64,000 bases of DNA, taken from NCBI GenBank assembly GCA_027422505.1, contig JAPQWV010000305.1, positions 1 to 64,000 of the forward strand. The letters run 5' to 3'. Made by a program: the position numbers and the translations under genes. This DNA is from Craterostigma plantagineum (Eukaryota; Streptophyta; Magnoliopsida; Lamiales; Linderniaceae). Numbering within the stretch: position 1 is the first letter of the stretch; each line of letters opens with the position of its first letter. Below, one piece after another: positions 33,029 through 45,909 of the stretch. The notes beneath the pieces are model-generated. The model saw only the letters and a list, made by a program, of their open reading frames with translations. It had not been told where the DNA came from and did no database searches.

Positions 33029-33975
33029 ATGTCCGATCATCACAGTTCATTGACTAAGCCCGCCGGCGCCAGCGCCGCCGCAACGACGATGATCTCAACT
33101 TTGTTGGGCTCTCCGAGGTTCTTCTTCAACGGCTTCTTCGGCAAGAACGACGGCGGAAACATCTCCGATCACTCGCCGGAAACCGCTTGTAATAATAACC
33201 ACAATCTCATGAGCCCAACGTCAATCCTCGACGCCGGAGACTCAGACAACCATCGTCGGCAACGAGCGATTGGGCTCGCGCTCGTAGATTCATTCGCCGG
33301 CGAGGCAGCGGCGGCGAACAACAGAATGGTTTTGTTGGGATCGAAGCTCAGAGTTCAGATACCCATTTCGATTTCGCCGGCGGAGGAGTCGCCTAAATCT
33401 CCCGGGGATTTTGGGATCAAGACGAATAGGATTGTTCCTCCTCAGGCGGCGTCGATCGCGCCGCCGACGGCCAAGGAGTTCGGCCGGCAGCTGTCTCTGA
33501 AAGAGATGGAGATGTCCGAGGATTATACGTGCGTGATAATTCACGGCCCTAATCCTAAAACCACACACATATACGACGACTGCGTCGTGGAGAGCGTCGG
33601 AGTCGTTTCCGATCAGGCAGAGGAAATGGAGGTTTGTGATCCTCCGCCGACGCCGGCGAATTTCTTGAGTTTTTGCTGCACTTGTAAGAAGGTTCTTGGC
33701 CAGGACAGAGACGTCTTCATTTACAGGTTAGCGTTAGAACATTGCATCAATTTTCATCAAGTTGTATATTATTGACGGTCAAGATTCATTCATCAACAAC
33801 ATCATCAATGATTAATTGCTCTCTCTCTCTCTCTCTCTCTCTCTCTAAATTTATATCGTTACACATTTTCTACTTCAGGGGTGATAAAGCTTTCTGTAGT
33901 GAAGATTGCCGATGCCAAGAAATGGTTTCTGAAGGCAGAAAAAGAAAAGATCCAGATTTTGAATGGTGCTTTTAG
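33029..33975 (+). CDS. FCS-like zinc finger (FLZ, DUF581) protein, two exons
   Basis: Exons 33029-33726 and 33879-33975, 264 aa. The intron (33727-33878) is GT...AG and keeps the frame (TAC AG|G GGT). It contains a CT microsatellite next to the acceptor. The FLZ domain is at about residues 213-255: FLSFCCTCKKVLGQ and DVFIYR from exon 1, then GDKAFCSEDCRCQEM from exon 2. This gives the C-X2-C ... FCSxxC zinc-binding arrangement that defines the plant-only FLZ family. Family members are adaptors that bind SnRK1 kinase and its partners in energy and stress signalling. The 200-residue N-terminal part is low-complexity with SPRFFFNGFF, IGLALVDSF and RQLSLKEMEMSEDYTCVI, all typical of the family's longer members. 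The intron splitting the zinc finger between FIYR and GD is also the usual position. Confidence 0.93.
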
Positions 33976-34260
33976 GACCCTAAAAAAATTAACAAATTAA
34001 ATATATACTATATATTATATTAAAAATTGTGTATGTTCTTCATGCTTGGCTTTATGGCTTCAGTGGAACTTGGCATCTTTTGAAAGGGATTTTTCCATAA
34101 AGAGTTTAAGATTTTCCATGGTCCCTAGCCCTAGTGTGATTATCAGTGGGGAACATGACCTGACAAGATATTAATCTTATTATTTTTTTTATTTTTTTTT
34201 GGGTTTCTTACCCTTCTTGTACTACTTTCCTTTTGTTCTTCTATGCTTTTGCGGTCTGCC
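33976..34260 (+). other. probable 3' untranslated region of the FLZ gene
   Basis: AT-rich, T-run-containing sequence after the TAG stop. No other frame is supported. The extent is a guess. Confidence 0.4.
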
Positions 34261-34269
34261 TTGTATATC

Positions 34270-35120
34270 CATTTCTTTGTGATCCACGTTTGCAATGAGA
34301 TGTGAATAAATTACACAACATAGATTGACTTGGACAGAGACCAATAAGATAAATCACAAAACATAGTTCAACATTCTAAACATCATATAAAACCAAGACA
34401 CAGACACTAAGTTCGAAAAGCATGAGAACTGAAAGTATAAGACAAGACACAGAGATCAGCCAACATTTAAGTATACAATCCTGCAACAGCTTTCTGAAAC
34501 ATTTTCTTGGGCTGCTTCTTCTATTTGTTAAAGAACTGAGGATACATTCAGAAAAAACAGCACATTAGTATCTGATTTTGCTTGAGAAGATGAAATGAAT
34601 GATCAAATGCATGAAATGAAACTTACCTTTGAGGAATTTGGTTGGTACCAATATCATGAGTAAGTTTGAAAGAACCTGAGAATGGTGTAGACCGTTTGGG
34701 AAGAACAACGAGCAAGAGAATCTTTAGGAGATGACTAAGAAAAGGACACGAAGAGAAGAAGACGAGGACACGAAAGGGAGGTCAATATTCAAGAGCCAAT
34801 ACCATGTTCATATGACTCAAAGCATAGGAGCCAAGATTAGAATTATTCGACTATTTCTATTTCCCCCGCCGTAATTCTTTAAAAAAAACAGAATATACGG
34901 TCGAGGGGAAGGCAGGGAAGTAGAAGTCAGAAGCTATTTTCTAATCAGAAAAAACGAAGGGGAATTCAAGATATGGGTTGGGTGTGATTGATGATGTGTT
35001 AGGTAGGCTGTGTAAAGGGATGGTGAGGAAGGGACTGAATGGGTGAAAACTTAGATACAAGACTCTGAAGACGAAAAAAGAAAACAAAGAAGAAACCGAC
35101 TAATCCTAGGCAAGTTAGGT
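34270..35120 (-). other. possible spliced transcript on the minus strand, no clear protein
   Basis: A TATA-like TATATATACTG (minus, about 35125-35135) is followed by sequence with a strong donor CAAAG|GTAAGT (exon end 34627). A matching acceptor ...TATCCTCAG follows (exon resumes at 34535). No long frame joins across it. It could be a spliced 3' region of the gene at 35591-36244 or a separate non-coding transcript. Confidence 0.3.
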
Positions 35121-35590
35121 CTCTACAGTATATATACAGGGTTGTAGAAAGAACGTCGTATATAACCAATGGCGAGCCAAGAAAAGAGAACTTTGTTAGT
35201 TGAAAAGCTAAGCAGCAACTCCTAACGACATCAAATCTTTCTCGACAAGATGAATATACCAAATTGAGCCCTCGATTCTGCAACCATTTACTACTGTTCA
35301 TAACCTTCAGCCACCACAAGCAGACCTTATGCCTCCTCATAATCCTAATTCTGAGTACTGTTCAACAACGCTGATCAACCTAAAAGATCTACACTAGATA
35401 TCCTTCCAATTCCAACGGCTATTCCACAGGTATGCAGCGATAAACTTCAGAATGCTGAGCAAACTTCACTAGACGGACTGATCTCATTTATTTCAGACTC
35501 TTACGTAAACTCTACAAGCTAAAGAAAATCACAAAGCACGCTAACTTTCTCCCTAGAAGGGCCCCCCAAAAGGCTCCCTCCCAGTACACC

Positions 35591-36244
35591 TTAATCATCA
35601 TTAATCTCAAGATTAAGGATGCGACGCAGGGTCTTGGTCGCAGAATCATCACTGTCAAATACACCACGGTAAGAAAAAGTCTTAGTAACAGCATCACCAC
35701 GGTTAGACAAATCACATGAAAAGAAGCTTTTCTGCCTTGTAGGCGAAGTAGGAGCTGATTTTGACATGGGCTGGAGGTCAACTTCGGGAGAAGATCCTGG
35801 CAACTCAAGCGAAACGGTCCTTTTAGGCCTCATAGAGAACTTAGGAATAGGCAAAGAACTCGGTGGAGGAGAGTTTGAATAAGCAGGTCCAGCCCAACGC
35901 TCAGACGAGCAAAAATCCCCTTCGTTCTCAAATCCAATCTTAAGAGGTATGCAAACAGGGCTGCTTTTTACGAATCTAGTCGAGCATTTACTGACATGCT
36001 CACTAGCAAATGGTGTCGGTGATGGTGTTTTGGGAGAGAACGAAGTATTTCTAGTAACGACTTTCCTTTTGGATAACGACTGAAAACGGTTAGGTAACGA
36101 TGCCGCGCCAGATTCAAACGCCCTGCAATTAATACCCTGAAAATTATCCGAATCCAAAGAAGCAAACTTGGTAAGAACACGGCTACGATTCCTCGCATAG
36201 CCACGGTTGTTCTTCTGATGAGCAGCTACGGTTACAGTTTCCAT
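35591..36244 (-). CDS. unrecognised plant protein with a PNRC-like proline motif
   Basis: An uninterrupted 217-aa frame beginning METVTVAAHQKNN and ending LRRILNLEINDD. The best landmark is WAGPAYSNSPPPSSLPIPKF at about residues 117-136. It resembles the proline-rich SSLPxPxF motif of PNRC-type proteins, which in animals contacts nuclear receptors or the decapping factor DCP1. Related plant proteins are mostly uncharacterised. The rest is Ser/Pro-rich and apparently disordered, with SKSAPTSPTRQKSFFS as a further conserved-looking block. The C-terminal TKTLRRILNLE helix could be a second short motif. A 5' UTR intron is likely: donor CAG|GTATGC near 36662 (minus), acceptor near 36300. The codon pattern and intact frame argue for a real gene. 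The function is not known from sequence. Confidence 0.75.
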   Translation of the reverse strand: METVTVAAHQKNNRGYARNRSRVLTKFASLDSDNFQGINCRAFESGAASLPNRFQSLSKRKVVTRNTSFSPKTPSPTPFASEHVSKCSTRFVKSSPVCIPLKIGFENEGDFCSSERWAGPAYSNSPPPSSLPIPKFSMRPKRTVSLELPGSSPEVDLQPMSKSAPTSPTRQKSFFSCDLSNRGDAVTKTFSYRGVFDSDDSATKTLRRILNLEINDD

Positions 36245-36855
36245 TCCAAGCTTATTTCACTAACCACCTCCTTCTTTTCCAGCTTCTATTTCACTACAGC
36301 TTCTTAAACCACAACGAAAGCTAATTAGGTCTGAATAGTACTCTATCTAAGCAAGCTAACAGCTTTACAACACTAACTACCATAAGAAAACCCGATGTAT
36401 CCTAGATCTCCACCATAGCAACCATAATCTCAGCAGATCAACCTCGGCTGTAAATCCAATCCACAAATTGAACATATACGTATACCTTGAGCTTGTTATA
36501 TACACATCAACTTCACTGTCACTGCTCAGATCTACAGATAAAAACGCATAAAGCACACCAAAACGACGAAATGAGCAAAATAAAGTCCAAAACTAAAAAC
36601 GCAGCACAAACAAACGATGAACAATTAAACTGCAAGCTGTGTAAATCTAAGATAGCATACCTGATGAAACAAAGGTAACGGCTTAGAGGTGATGAAGACG
36701 CCAAGCTTTGTGTGTTGTGTGTGTTTTAGAAGAGGTGCTAATTTTTCCCTAGTGATGCAATGGTGCAAAATATATGTGAAAATATATAATTATTTTGTCT
36801 CAGATTTTTTGATAATTCTATTATGATCCACAATTCGGTCTCCAAGTGTGTGAAG

Positions 36856-37401
36856 TAGGGTTGCAAACGAATCGAATCGAGTCGAATACCGCATTATTCT
36901 ATCGTATTCGGATGACAATCGAATACGAATACGAATATTCGAATATTTAATCGAATCATAAAATCGATTCTTATTCGAATTCGAATATTTTCTCGAATAT
37001 TCGAATCGAATATCGAATATTTGTATTCAAAGTCATCTTTCATTTTTTATTTAATAAAATATAAATATTATTATATTTAAAATATATATTGAATTATAAT
37101 AAATTATATTTAACATATATTGAATTATAATATATTATGTTTAAATGTTTTAGTGAGTTACCATATATTATATGTGAATATATATTAATTATACTATATT
37201 TTATGTTATATTATTCGAATCGAATAATTCGGTTATTTTTCGAATCGAATATTGCGGTTTCATATTCGTATTCGTATATTTCTCGAATCAAAATAAATAT
37301 TCTTATTCGGATTCGTATTCTAAATATTCGAATTCGAATCTTAAAATTTCGAATCGAATCGCGAATCGAACCAAAAAAGTTCGATTCGTTTGCAACCCTA
37401 G
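36856..37401. mobile_element. hAT-like MITE, TCGAAT-rich
   Basis: 546 bp with terminal inverted repeats TAGGGTTGCAAACGAATCGA. The exact 8-bp duplication GTGTGAAG is at 36848-36855 and 37402-37409. The body is dominated by ATTCGAATA-type words near both ends. An 8-bp duplication and a TAGGG terminus are hAT features. There is no transposase. A related copy lies at 44049-44588 in the opposite orientation. Confidence 0.88.
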
Positions 37402-37409
37402 TGTGAAGT

Positions 37410-37613
37410 AAAAACACTAAAGTAGAAAATAACTTTATTTATTTATAAAAACTATCCGGCGGATTTGAAAGGAGTCTCCGAACTGCATTTGAATTTTGGA
37501 GATAGGTACGAGAGTAGGTCGACGACTTGGAAATTAATTATTGATACGGTCATAAATGTTTCTATGACGATTCGATTGCATGCATTTTACGTTACTAAAA
37601 ACTTTAATGAAGG

Positions 37614-37663
<50 letters not shown>

Positions 37664-38540
37664 CAAATTTCGAAAGGTCTATCTATATACATGCCAAGGT
37701 CAATCACGAATGTTGAGCGTCAAATTTTATTCTCAAATCAAAGTTTATTATCAAAGTCAAACGTAATTTAAACAATTGAATTACTGGTCCAGCTGTTATT
37801 TTTTTTAATTATACTTGTAAGAGTCTTTTAAAAACGGTGGTAATTTGGTGTATCAATTAGCCAATCATAATTTTTGCTTTTTAGATGGGCTAATATAATG
37901 GTCTAAGCCCGCTAATATGTATCGAGCTAATTTATCTGAAAATACAGGTTGAAATAATATTAGGTGTTGGTATTGGATAAATATAAAGGAGCCCGTTAAT
38001 ATAGTGCGGGCTGTTTATCTTTTGTCGGGCTTCAGTAATAAAGCAAACGAGATATAATATATTACTAATAATATTACCACTCATTTTCTGGGCTTTGCTA
38101 TTAAAGCAAACGCAGACTATGTATATATTACTGCACATGCATTGAATGCGCAAATAGTACTAGTTTCTTGAATGCATTTTGCTCGTTTGATTAAATGTGG
38201 ATAAGTTTAAAATCTCGATTAATTATCTGATTGTTAAATTCTAGCCTGTCTCGCAAGTACTCGCTCGCGTCTATTCTATTTTAGTAAGCATAAGGGTTTT
38301 GGTTAAATTGCCACTAATTCAATTAATTTGGTCTGTCTAATCATCAATCATATCTCATCTACAAAATAAAATTATTTTTAAAAAATGATATAAAATTAGA
38401 AAAGATAACTACCCACACCCAATGTTTTAAAAAAATAATAAAAATATTAATAAAAACTATAAAAATATTCACCCTCTATCTTGTCTTGTAAATTTAAATT
38501 TATGTGTCATTTTATATTAAAATTATAATTTTCACTATGT
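37410..38540. other. intergenic with (TA)n microsatellite
   Basis: A TA run of about 20 units lies at 37619-37658. The rest is AT-rich and shows no gene. The repeated words GGGCT...AGTAATAAAGCAAACG and GGGCTTTGCTATTAAAGCAAACG occur at 38025-38050 and 38090-38112. Confidence 0.6.
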
Positions 38541-38549
38541 TTTAAATAA

Positions 38550-39414
38550 AAGTTGTTCAAGGAAATTGCAAATATATTAAGGAAAAAAGGTAAAATCTAT
38601 ATTATATCCTTAACTAATTATTTTATCCTATTTAATCTAATTAATTTTATATAAAATGAGGAGTAAAGCTAGAGTGTGCGCGGTCGGTTTTGGATAATTT
38701 TCGGCCAATTCTCACCAAACCGCTATATGCGGTTTTTAGAAAAAATTCTTGAAATGCAATTTTAAAAAAAATAAACCCCATGTGTGGTTCCGAGCGGTTT
38801 TTTGCGGTTGCGGTGCAGTTTGCTATTTCTAAGTGATAGAATATTTTATCGAATGAAACTACGGTTACCTAACGAGTAAAAAAGAAATCAACAAACACAT
38901 AATACTATTTCAGAACTAAAATAATGCACAATAATCAAATCATAATGTAGGTGCCAATATGAAACTTTGCAATATAAGTTGTGGATCAATCTAATATTAA
39001 ATATTTGCATGTTATCTATTTTAACCTCAATATATATCGGTTTTTATTCTAATAAATATATTTACCTAAAACATAAAGGGTATGTATGATTTTAATATAA
39101 TTAGCATAAAACAAAAGTTAGACAATTAATAAAAAAAAGTATCAATATAAAAGTATCATGCTGTTTGGTTCGTGCGGTTTGTACCAAATATCCTCACCAA
39201 ATCCTTACAGTGATGTTTAGTAAATAAAATTAAATCATTAGACGATTAATTGTTGGTACGGTATGGTGTGGTGTGGTGCGGGTGGTTTTTTAAAATATTT
39301 GCACACCCCTAAGTAAAGTTGGAAATATTCAATTTTTTTTTGAAACAGTAAAACGACTTGTATTTGTTAAGAAAAAAAGATGTGCAAAACGACTTGTATT
39401 TAAAATCAGAGGTA
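38550..39414. mobile_element. Stowaway-like MITE relic carrying a nested hAT-like element
   Basis: The sequence flanking the hAT-like element (AAATCTATATTATATCCTTA ... GAGGAGTAAAG and AAACGACTTGTATT) matches the neighbouring Stowaway copy at 39423-39654 block by block. The left terminus is worn, and the right end is near CAGAGGTAGTA at 39414. Confidence 0.6.
38670..39311. mobile_element. hAT-like MITE nested in a Stowaway copy
   Basis: 642 bp with ends TAGAGTGTGCGCGGTCGG and (RC of right) TAGGGGTGTGCAAATATT. Flanks AGTAAAGC (38662-38669) and AGTAAAGT (39312-39319) match at 7 of 8. Both ends are rich in GGTGCGG/CGGTTTTTGCGG words. There is no coding frame. Confidence 0.8.
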
Positions 39415-39422
39415 GTACAATA

Positions 39423-39654
39423 CTCCCTGTGTTCCTAAATACTAGTCGGATAATTGCACACCTATTAAGAAATAAAACAAAATTTCTATTATATCCTTAA
39501 CTAATAAGTTTATTCTATTTAATTTAATTATTTTCATTTACGATGTTGAGTAAAGTTGTAAAAGTTCATGATGTTTTTCTTGAAAAAGTAAAACGACTTG
39601 TATTAAAAATAAAAATAAAACTCTTAAATGACTTATATTTAGGAACATGGGGAG
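39423..39654. mobile_element. Stowaway (Tc1/mariner) MITE
   Basis: 232 bp with inverted ends CTCCCTGTGTTCCTAAAT and (RC of right) CTCCCCATGTTCCTAAAT, flanked by TA dinucleotides. CTCCCT termini and a TA target are diagnostic of Stowaway. Confidence 0.88.
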
Positions 39655-39786
39655 TATATTGCAAATTTGATAAACAATGGCTTTGATGGTTATGGAGGAA
39701 ATCAATGCCAATGAATGAATACTGTAAAATCAAATTTAGTAATATACTATCACGTGTTAAATGATTAAATTAACTAAAATCAAAAT

Positions 39787-40001
39787 GGCCCATCGATATC
39801 ATGTCATAAAATTGACTTCTTGAAACACGAGGAATAAAGATGCCCATATTCCAAATATTAGGGTTAAAATATGGTTTACCCTTGCAAAATTTCTCCAAAG
39901 TAACTATACAAATGTAAATGGGCCTGTTTTCGTAATTATGGTCCATTAGCAACCTCACAAAGTGGAACTTTCCCCCAAAATAAACCCCTGCAAAACCCTA
40001 G
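39787..40001 (+). promoter_or_regulatory. site II-type elements and telo-box upstream of TRM82
   Basis: GGCCCA at 39787-39792 and TGGGCC at 39919-39924 are TGGGCY site II elements. AAACCCTAG at 39993-40001 is a telo-box about 42 bp before the ATG. This pairing is known from promoters of plant ribosomal and translation-related genes. Confidence 0.65.
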
Positions 40002-40042
40002 AAACTGCCAAATTTATCGTGCAATTGCAAAATTCGAGAACT

Positions 40043-42217
40043 ATGGAAAACGTTAATTTGGAAGAAAGTGAAGGCAAGCTTGAATCGGAGGTAGCTCCAG
40101 CGTTGATTGCGGTTCACCCGACACACAAATTATTATCTGTTTCCATTGGCTCGGATCTGCGTGTTTTCAATTTGGAGTGAGTTCTTTTGTTTTAGTTGTC
40201 AGTGAATTTCGTTTGAATGTTGCATTTTGAACTCGAGGTTATATGAACCTATGCTATATTTTCGAAGAGATCGCTGCGGAGTTGGGTTGGTTGATGAAAA
40301 TGGAGGACACAAGGATTCTATACGAGCCATTCGATACAGTAAAAGTGGGAAGATTTTGGTATCTGCAGGAGATGATAAGCTTGTGAAAGTTTGGGATACA
40401 AATTCTTGCCGTTGTATTTATTCTGTGTAAGCAGTTTTTCCATAATATGATGGCATACAGTTGTTGTTCGTTTATCTCTTTGAATTTTATAAGAACTGCT
40501 TTGGGTGATGCTGACAGGGTTTCGGAGAAGAGAGTGACTTCAGTAGCAATAAGTCGTGATGAGATGTTCGTTTGTTTTGCGGACAAGTTTGGTGTTGTGT
40601 ATGTTGCTGATATCAGATACGATAATAGCGAAAGTGGGCCTCTTGTCAAGAAGAAGGGCGTTCCCATTTTGTCGCACTACTGTAGCATTATTACCAGACT
40701 GGTATGGTGTTTTGTGTATTAGTTACATCGGGAATATTGTAATGATTTTTTGAGCAAGTATGATATTCCTTGTACAGGAACTATCGCCGGATGGGAAATA
40801 CATCATTTCTGCCGATCGTGACTTTAAAATTCGTGTAAGAATTTTGTCTGTCTACATGATATTGAGCTAACAAATCAAATCTTAGCATCTATTGGTTTAC
40901 CAGATTATTTTTCTGAAGAGTTGCTTTTGCAGATAACCATATTTCCAAATAATCCGTTGGATGGAGCTCATGAGATACAAACTTTTTGCCTTGGTCATAC
41001 CGAGTAAGTCCTATCCGTAGTCATCTATTTGCTAAATAAAGCTTACACAACTACTTAATGGCACTATTAATATATTTAGCACGTTACTAATCCACATTCT
41101 TTCGATGTACATCAATAGGTTCATTTCGAGCCTTGCATTTGTCAGTTCTCCGAATAATGACAAGGGGCTTTTGGTTTCTGGAAGTGGTGATTCAACTGTG
41201 AGTCGTATATATATTTCAACTTCTGCGATCTTATCTTTTAAGTTCTAATGACCAAAGTAATTTAGACATTGTGCACTTGTTGATCCCAACAATTAATCAC
41301 TGCTTAATGTATCGACCTAACGAAACAATTGATGTGAAATCGAAAGGTCCGTCTATGGGATTACACGTCTGGTACTCTGCTTGACACCTGTGATGTTGGA
41401 GCTAAGGTATGTAGGTTGATTGATCAATCTGTGACCTCTACGACTTCATTGTGCCTTTTCTCCTTTTATTACGACTTAATCATCTTGATAGCTGTATATG
41501 TTCTTAAGGCAGGGCTTTTAGATCGTGATGGTGGTCAAATTGACGATGTATTGCCTGCTGTAACCGATCTCTGTGCGGTAGATGATGGATCTCTCGTTGC
41601 TGTGGGTATTCAGAGGTACGCAACATTTCTTACTTTTCTTGGAAACCCCATTTCATTTCAAACTAATAATAACTTCTCCTTTCTTGTAATAACTGAAGCT
41701 TGCCAGGAATTATGCTTCTGAAATGTAACTTCTCCACTTGCACTTTCTCCGTGACCAAAGTGAGTTACGACCCAGAAAATTACACCGTTAAACAAACACA
41801 TGCCATAACACGACTCACTTTTTACCATGTCAGGTGGTTTCTATTCCCGGGGAATCGTTCTTTCCCACAAGCATAGCTTCGGCTTCTTCGGCCCCATATT
41901 TATGGATGGTCATGGGCGCTTCTTCCTACTTAGGAAAAGACGATTCTTGCCTTCTTGTCCGCGTTAGGGCTCTCTTCATTTCTGCTGCTAAAATTACAGA
42001 GTCGAACGGCTTAGAAGATGGAGAAATACCTGGCGGAGAGGCTTTGCTTAGGACGCTCCAGGGAAAGCTGTCCGTCGGGGAAGAGGCGTTTTCGAGAGCT
42101 GCTGAAGCAGTTAGGACATCGCTGAGGAATTTGTTGATCAAAAAGCAGTATTCTTCGGAGAGGAGGGAACTACGCAAGAGAGGTCGTAATGATAAGAAGA
42201 TTCAGGTTAATGCTTGA
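40043..42217 (+). CDS. TRM82/WDR4: tRNA (guanine-N7-)-methyltransferase non-catalytic subunit, WD40 protein
   Basis: Ten exons fit with GT/AG borders and continuous phase: 40043-40176, 40268-40426, 40518-40701, 40778-40834, 40933-41003, 41119-41197, 41347-41406, 41509-41615, 41699-41759 and 41834-42217. They total 1,296 nt, or 431 aa. The protein is the WD40 partner of the METTL1/TRM8 methylase that makes m7G46 in tRNA. WD repeats are visible: HPTHKLLSVSIGSDLRVFNL (about 28-47), HKDSIRAIRYSKSGKILVSA then GDDKLVKVWDT, VTSVAISRDEMFVCFADKFG, LSPDGKYIISADRDFKI, and FISSLAF ... LLVSGSGDSTVRLWDYTSG. The tail (RRELRKRGRNDKK) is basic. The ATG at 40043 is chosen because the frame upstream has no ATG. 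Exon 1 is short and exon 2 starts inside what looks like an intron end (TTTTCGAAG|A). Exons 1/2 and 9 are the least certain joins. The gene is convergent with RPS18. Confidence 0.9.
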
Positions 42218-42689
42218 TGATACTGCTATTTTGTTATTAGAATCTTGATTGCTGTTGAGTTTTCTTGCTCCGTTTGATCTTGTAACTTATCACCACCGAG
42301 AATGTGGATTGTTATTGATCGTCGTCTTAGATTATCCGATGATTGTTGTTCTCAAAGTGCTAAGAAAACACAAAACTAGTGATAAATACATCCTAACGAT
42401 GCATCATTTATGTTGCACTAATCACTGATTATACCCATTTCAAACTTCAACAATCCTGCCCTTACAATTTACTATCTCGCGTTTGACCTATCGTATGTTG
42501 CTCTTATACGTGTGAATTCAATCAGTCATAAATCTCAATCAGTAGATCAAAACACAACCCAACAACATAAAATAAAACCACACCACCAAACAAGAATCGC
42601 CAAAACTTTCATCACACTACATTCAGAGTTTCAATTACCCAAAAACAAAAGATTAAATTGTCCCTAAAAAATAGAAAACACATCTTGAC

Positions 42690-43859
<1,170 letters not shown>

Positions 43860-43991
43860 TGCTGCGATTAATCAGTAGGATTCGAATAGATCCTTTCGGT
43901 AGTCTCCTACTTCGACAGCTAAACTGCTTCGGCGGCCTGAAAAAATGGAATGCCCTCAAAACCCCAATACAAGTTTAAAACTATTGTTGCG

Positions 43992-44016
43992 TGGGCTTAA
44001 AATCGACAATGGCCCA
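43992..44016 (-). promoter_or_regulatory. paired site II-type elements upstream of RPS18
   Basis: TGGGCT at 43992-43997 (plus strand) and GGCCCA at 44011-44016 lie 130-155 bp upstream of the S18 start codon. TGGGCY pairs are bound by TCP factors in ribosomal protein gene promoters. They lie only 33 bp from the end of the hAT-like MITE. Confidence 0.6.
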
Positions 44017-44048
44017 ATGGAATGCCAATTTTATTGAATAATTACTAT

Positions 44049-44588
44049 TAGAGTTGCAAACGAATCTGAAATTTTTTGGTTCGATTCGCGATTCGATTCG
44101 AAATTTTAAGATTCGAATTCGAATATTTAGAATACGAATCTGAATAAGAATATTGTTTTTTATTCGAGAATATACGAATACAAATATGAAATCAATATTC
44201 GATTCGAAAATTAATCGAATTATTTGATTCGAATAATATAACATAAATAATAATATAGTTAATATATATTCGTATACAATATATGATAACTCACTAACAT
44301 ATTTAAACTTAATATGTTATAATTCAATATATGTTTTAATATAATTTATTATAATTCAATATATATTTTAAATATAATATAGTTTATATTTTATTAAATA
44401 GAAAATGAAAGATGACTTTGAATACATCGATATTCGATTCGAATATTCGAGAAAATATTCGAATTCGAATAAGAATGGATTTTATGATTCGATTAAATAT
44501 ACAAATATTCGTACTCGTATTCGATTGTCACCCGAATACAAATAAGATATTGCAGTATTCGACTCGATTCGATTCGTTTGCAACCCTA
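44049..44588. mobile_element. hAT-like MITE, TCGAAT-rich, next to the RPS18 promoter
   Basis: 540 bp. Ends TAGAGTTGCAAACGAATC and (RC of right) TAGGGTTGCAAACGAATC. Flanks ATTACTAT (44041-44048) and ATTACTAA (44589-44596) match at 7 of 8. Same family as 36856-37401, in inverted orientation. Confidence 0.85.
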
Positions 44589-44802
44589 ATTACTAATATG
44601 ACCTGTTATTATTTATTTCCAGTTAAATTAATATTCTTTGTTCCCCACTTAAAAATAATGTGATGTCTTTTGTGTTAAAATCCCTAATTGAATATTACAC
44701 TTATGGCTCGTTTGATAAGAATGTATGGGTGGGTGATAGGTATCTATGATAAAATTACATTGTGTTTGTTATATGTGTTAAGTTATACAGACCTTGTATA
44801 AG

Positions 44803-45560
44803 TATCATAGTTACTTAAGGCGAAAGGCGCACAAAGGCGATAGGCTACTGCCTTGCCTCAAAGGCGAGGCGCAAATAACGCGCCCGCCTCAAAAAACCAA
44901 GGCGAATCTTATCATATAAATATTATGTATAATATGTTACTCTTATTGAATACATACATTGAATAGAACTAACTTGTCCATGACACAACTAACATAATTA
45001 TTGATGCTTTCATAAGTATTTTTTTTTATCGTGATGATTTTGTTAAATAAAATAATAATAATTAATAGTTATATACAAAATCAATTGTAATAGAGTTATT
45101 TGGCATTGTCGGTTTAAAATTCTAGTGAAATAAAAGATAAACTATAAACTATAGTGACAAATTCAATTGGGTTTGTATCTTTGTAAGAATTTAATATATG
45201 TGTACACTTTTTGTCAAAATATATTAGAAAAGCCCACATAGAAAGCCCATTTAACCACAACTTAGGGTTTTTTTTGTATCTTCTTCAACACAGCGACTAC
45301 CAAAACAGGTTCCATCCACTGTGCAACGGACTAACTCAACCAAAGGTTCTCAGATAAACCTCATCAAAGCCCTGCGGTCGACCGTTCTTCTCCAAGGGAA
45401 CCGCCTCACCGCCTAGACGCCTGCCCGGCTAACACTAGGCGGCGCCTCAGGTGTGCCTCCGCAAAGGACAACGCCTCTGAGCACTTAGAGGCGATGGGCG
45501 GCCGCCTCACCTCATTCACCGCCTAGGCACGCCTAAGGCGCCTCCCAAATAACTATGATA
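44803..45560. mobile_element. aggcg-rich inverted-repeat element inside the Harbinger
   Basis: Inverted ends TATCATAGTTACTTAAGGCG and (RC of right) TATCATAGTTATTTGGGAGG. GC-rich AGGCG/CGCCT words crowd both ends, with AT-rich sequence between. No coding frame. I could not fix the target duplication. Confidence 0.65.
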
Positions 45561-45909
45561 GGTATACAAGCCCATTACGTGCAAACCATTTATAGGCACT
45601 GTATATAGATACCCATTATAAAGGTGAGTTTGTCAATACATATGTTCTTAATACCAATTTTACCCTTATCTGCCCTAATGCCTTCATCTCCATCGCATCT
45701 TCATTTCCATCTCTCCAACCATTTTTTTCTCCATCCATCTCCGTCGTCCTCCATCTCGAGCTTCACCGTAATTCCGTCTCTATCAAGACCCCAACCATTG
45801 AACCCCAATCTGATAATTTCTCCGTCGCTGTTGAGAAGATTGCCATAATCGAGACCCAAACAAAATAGAACATGAATGAACAAAAGTTTGCCAAAGACAC
45901 TGTTAACAT

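Noticed and set aside
39962..40042. N-terminal extension of TRM82
   Set aside because: The frame is open to 39962 but has no ATG before 40043, and this stretch carries the telo-box typical of a 5' untranslated region.
45624..45848. 74-aa Ser/Pro-rich frame as a gene
   Set aside because: Low-complexity pyrimidine-rich sequence with no domain, inside the Harbinger element.
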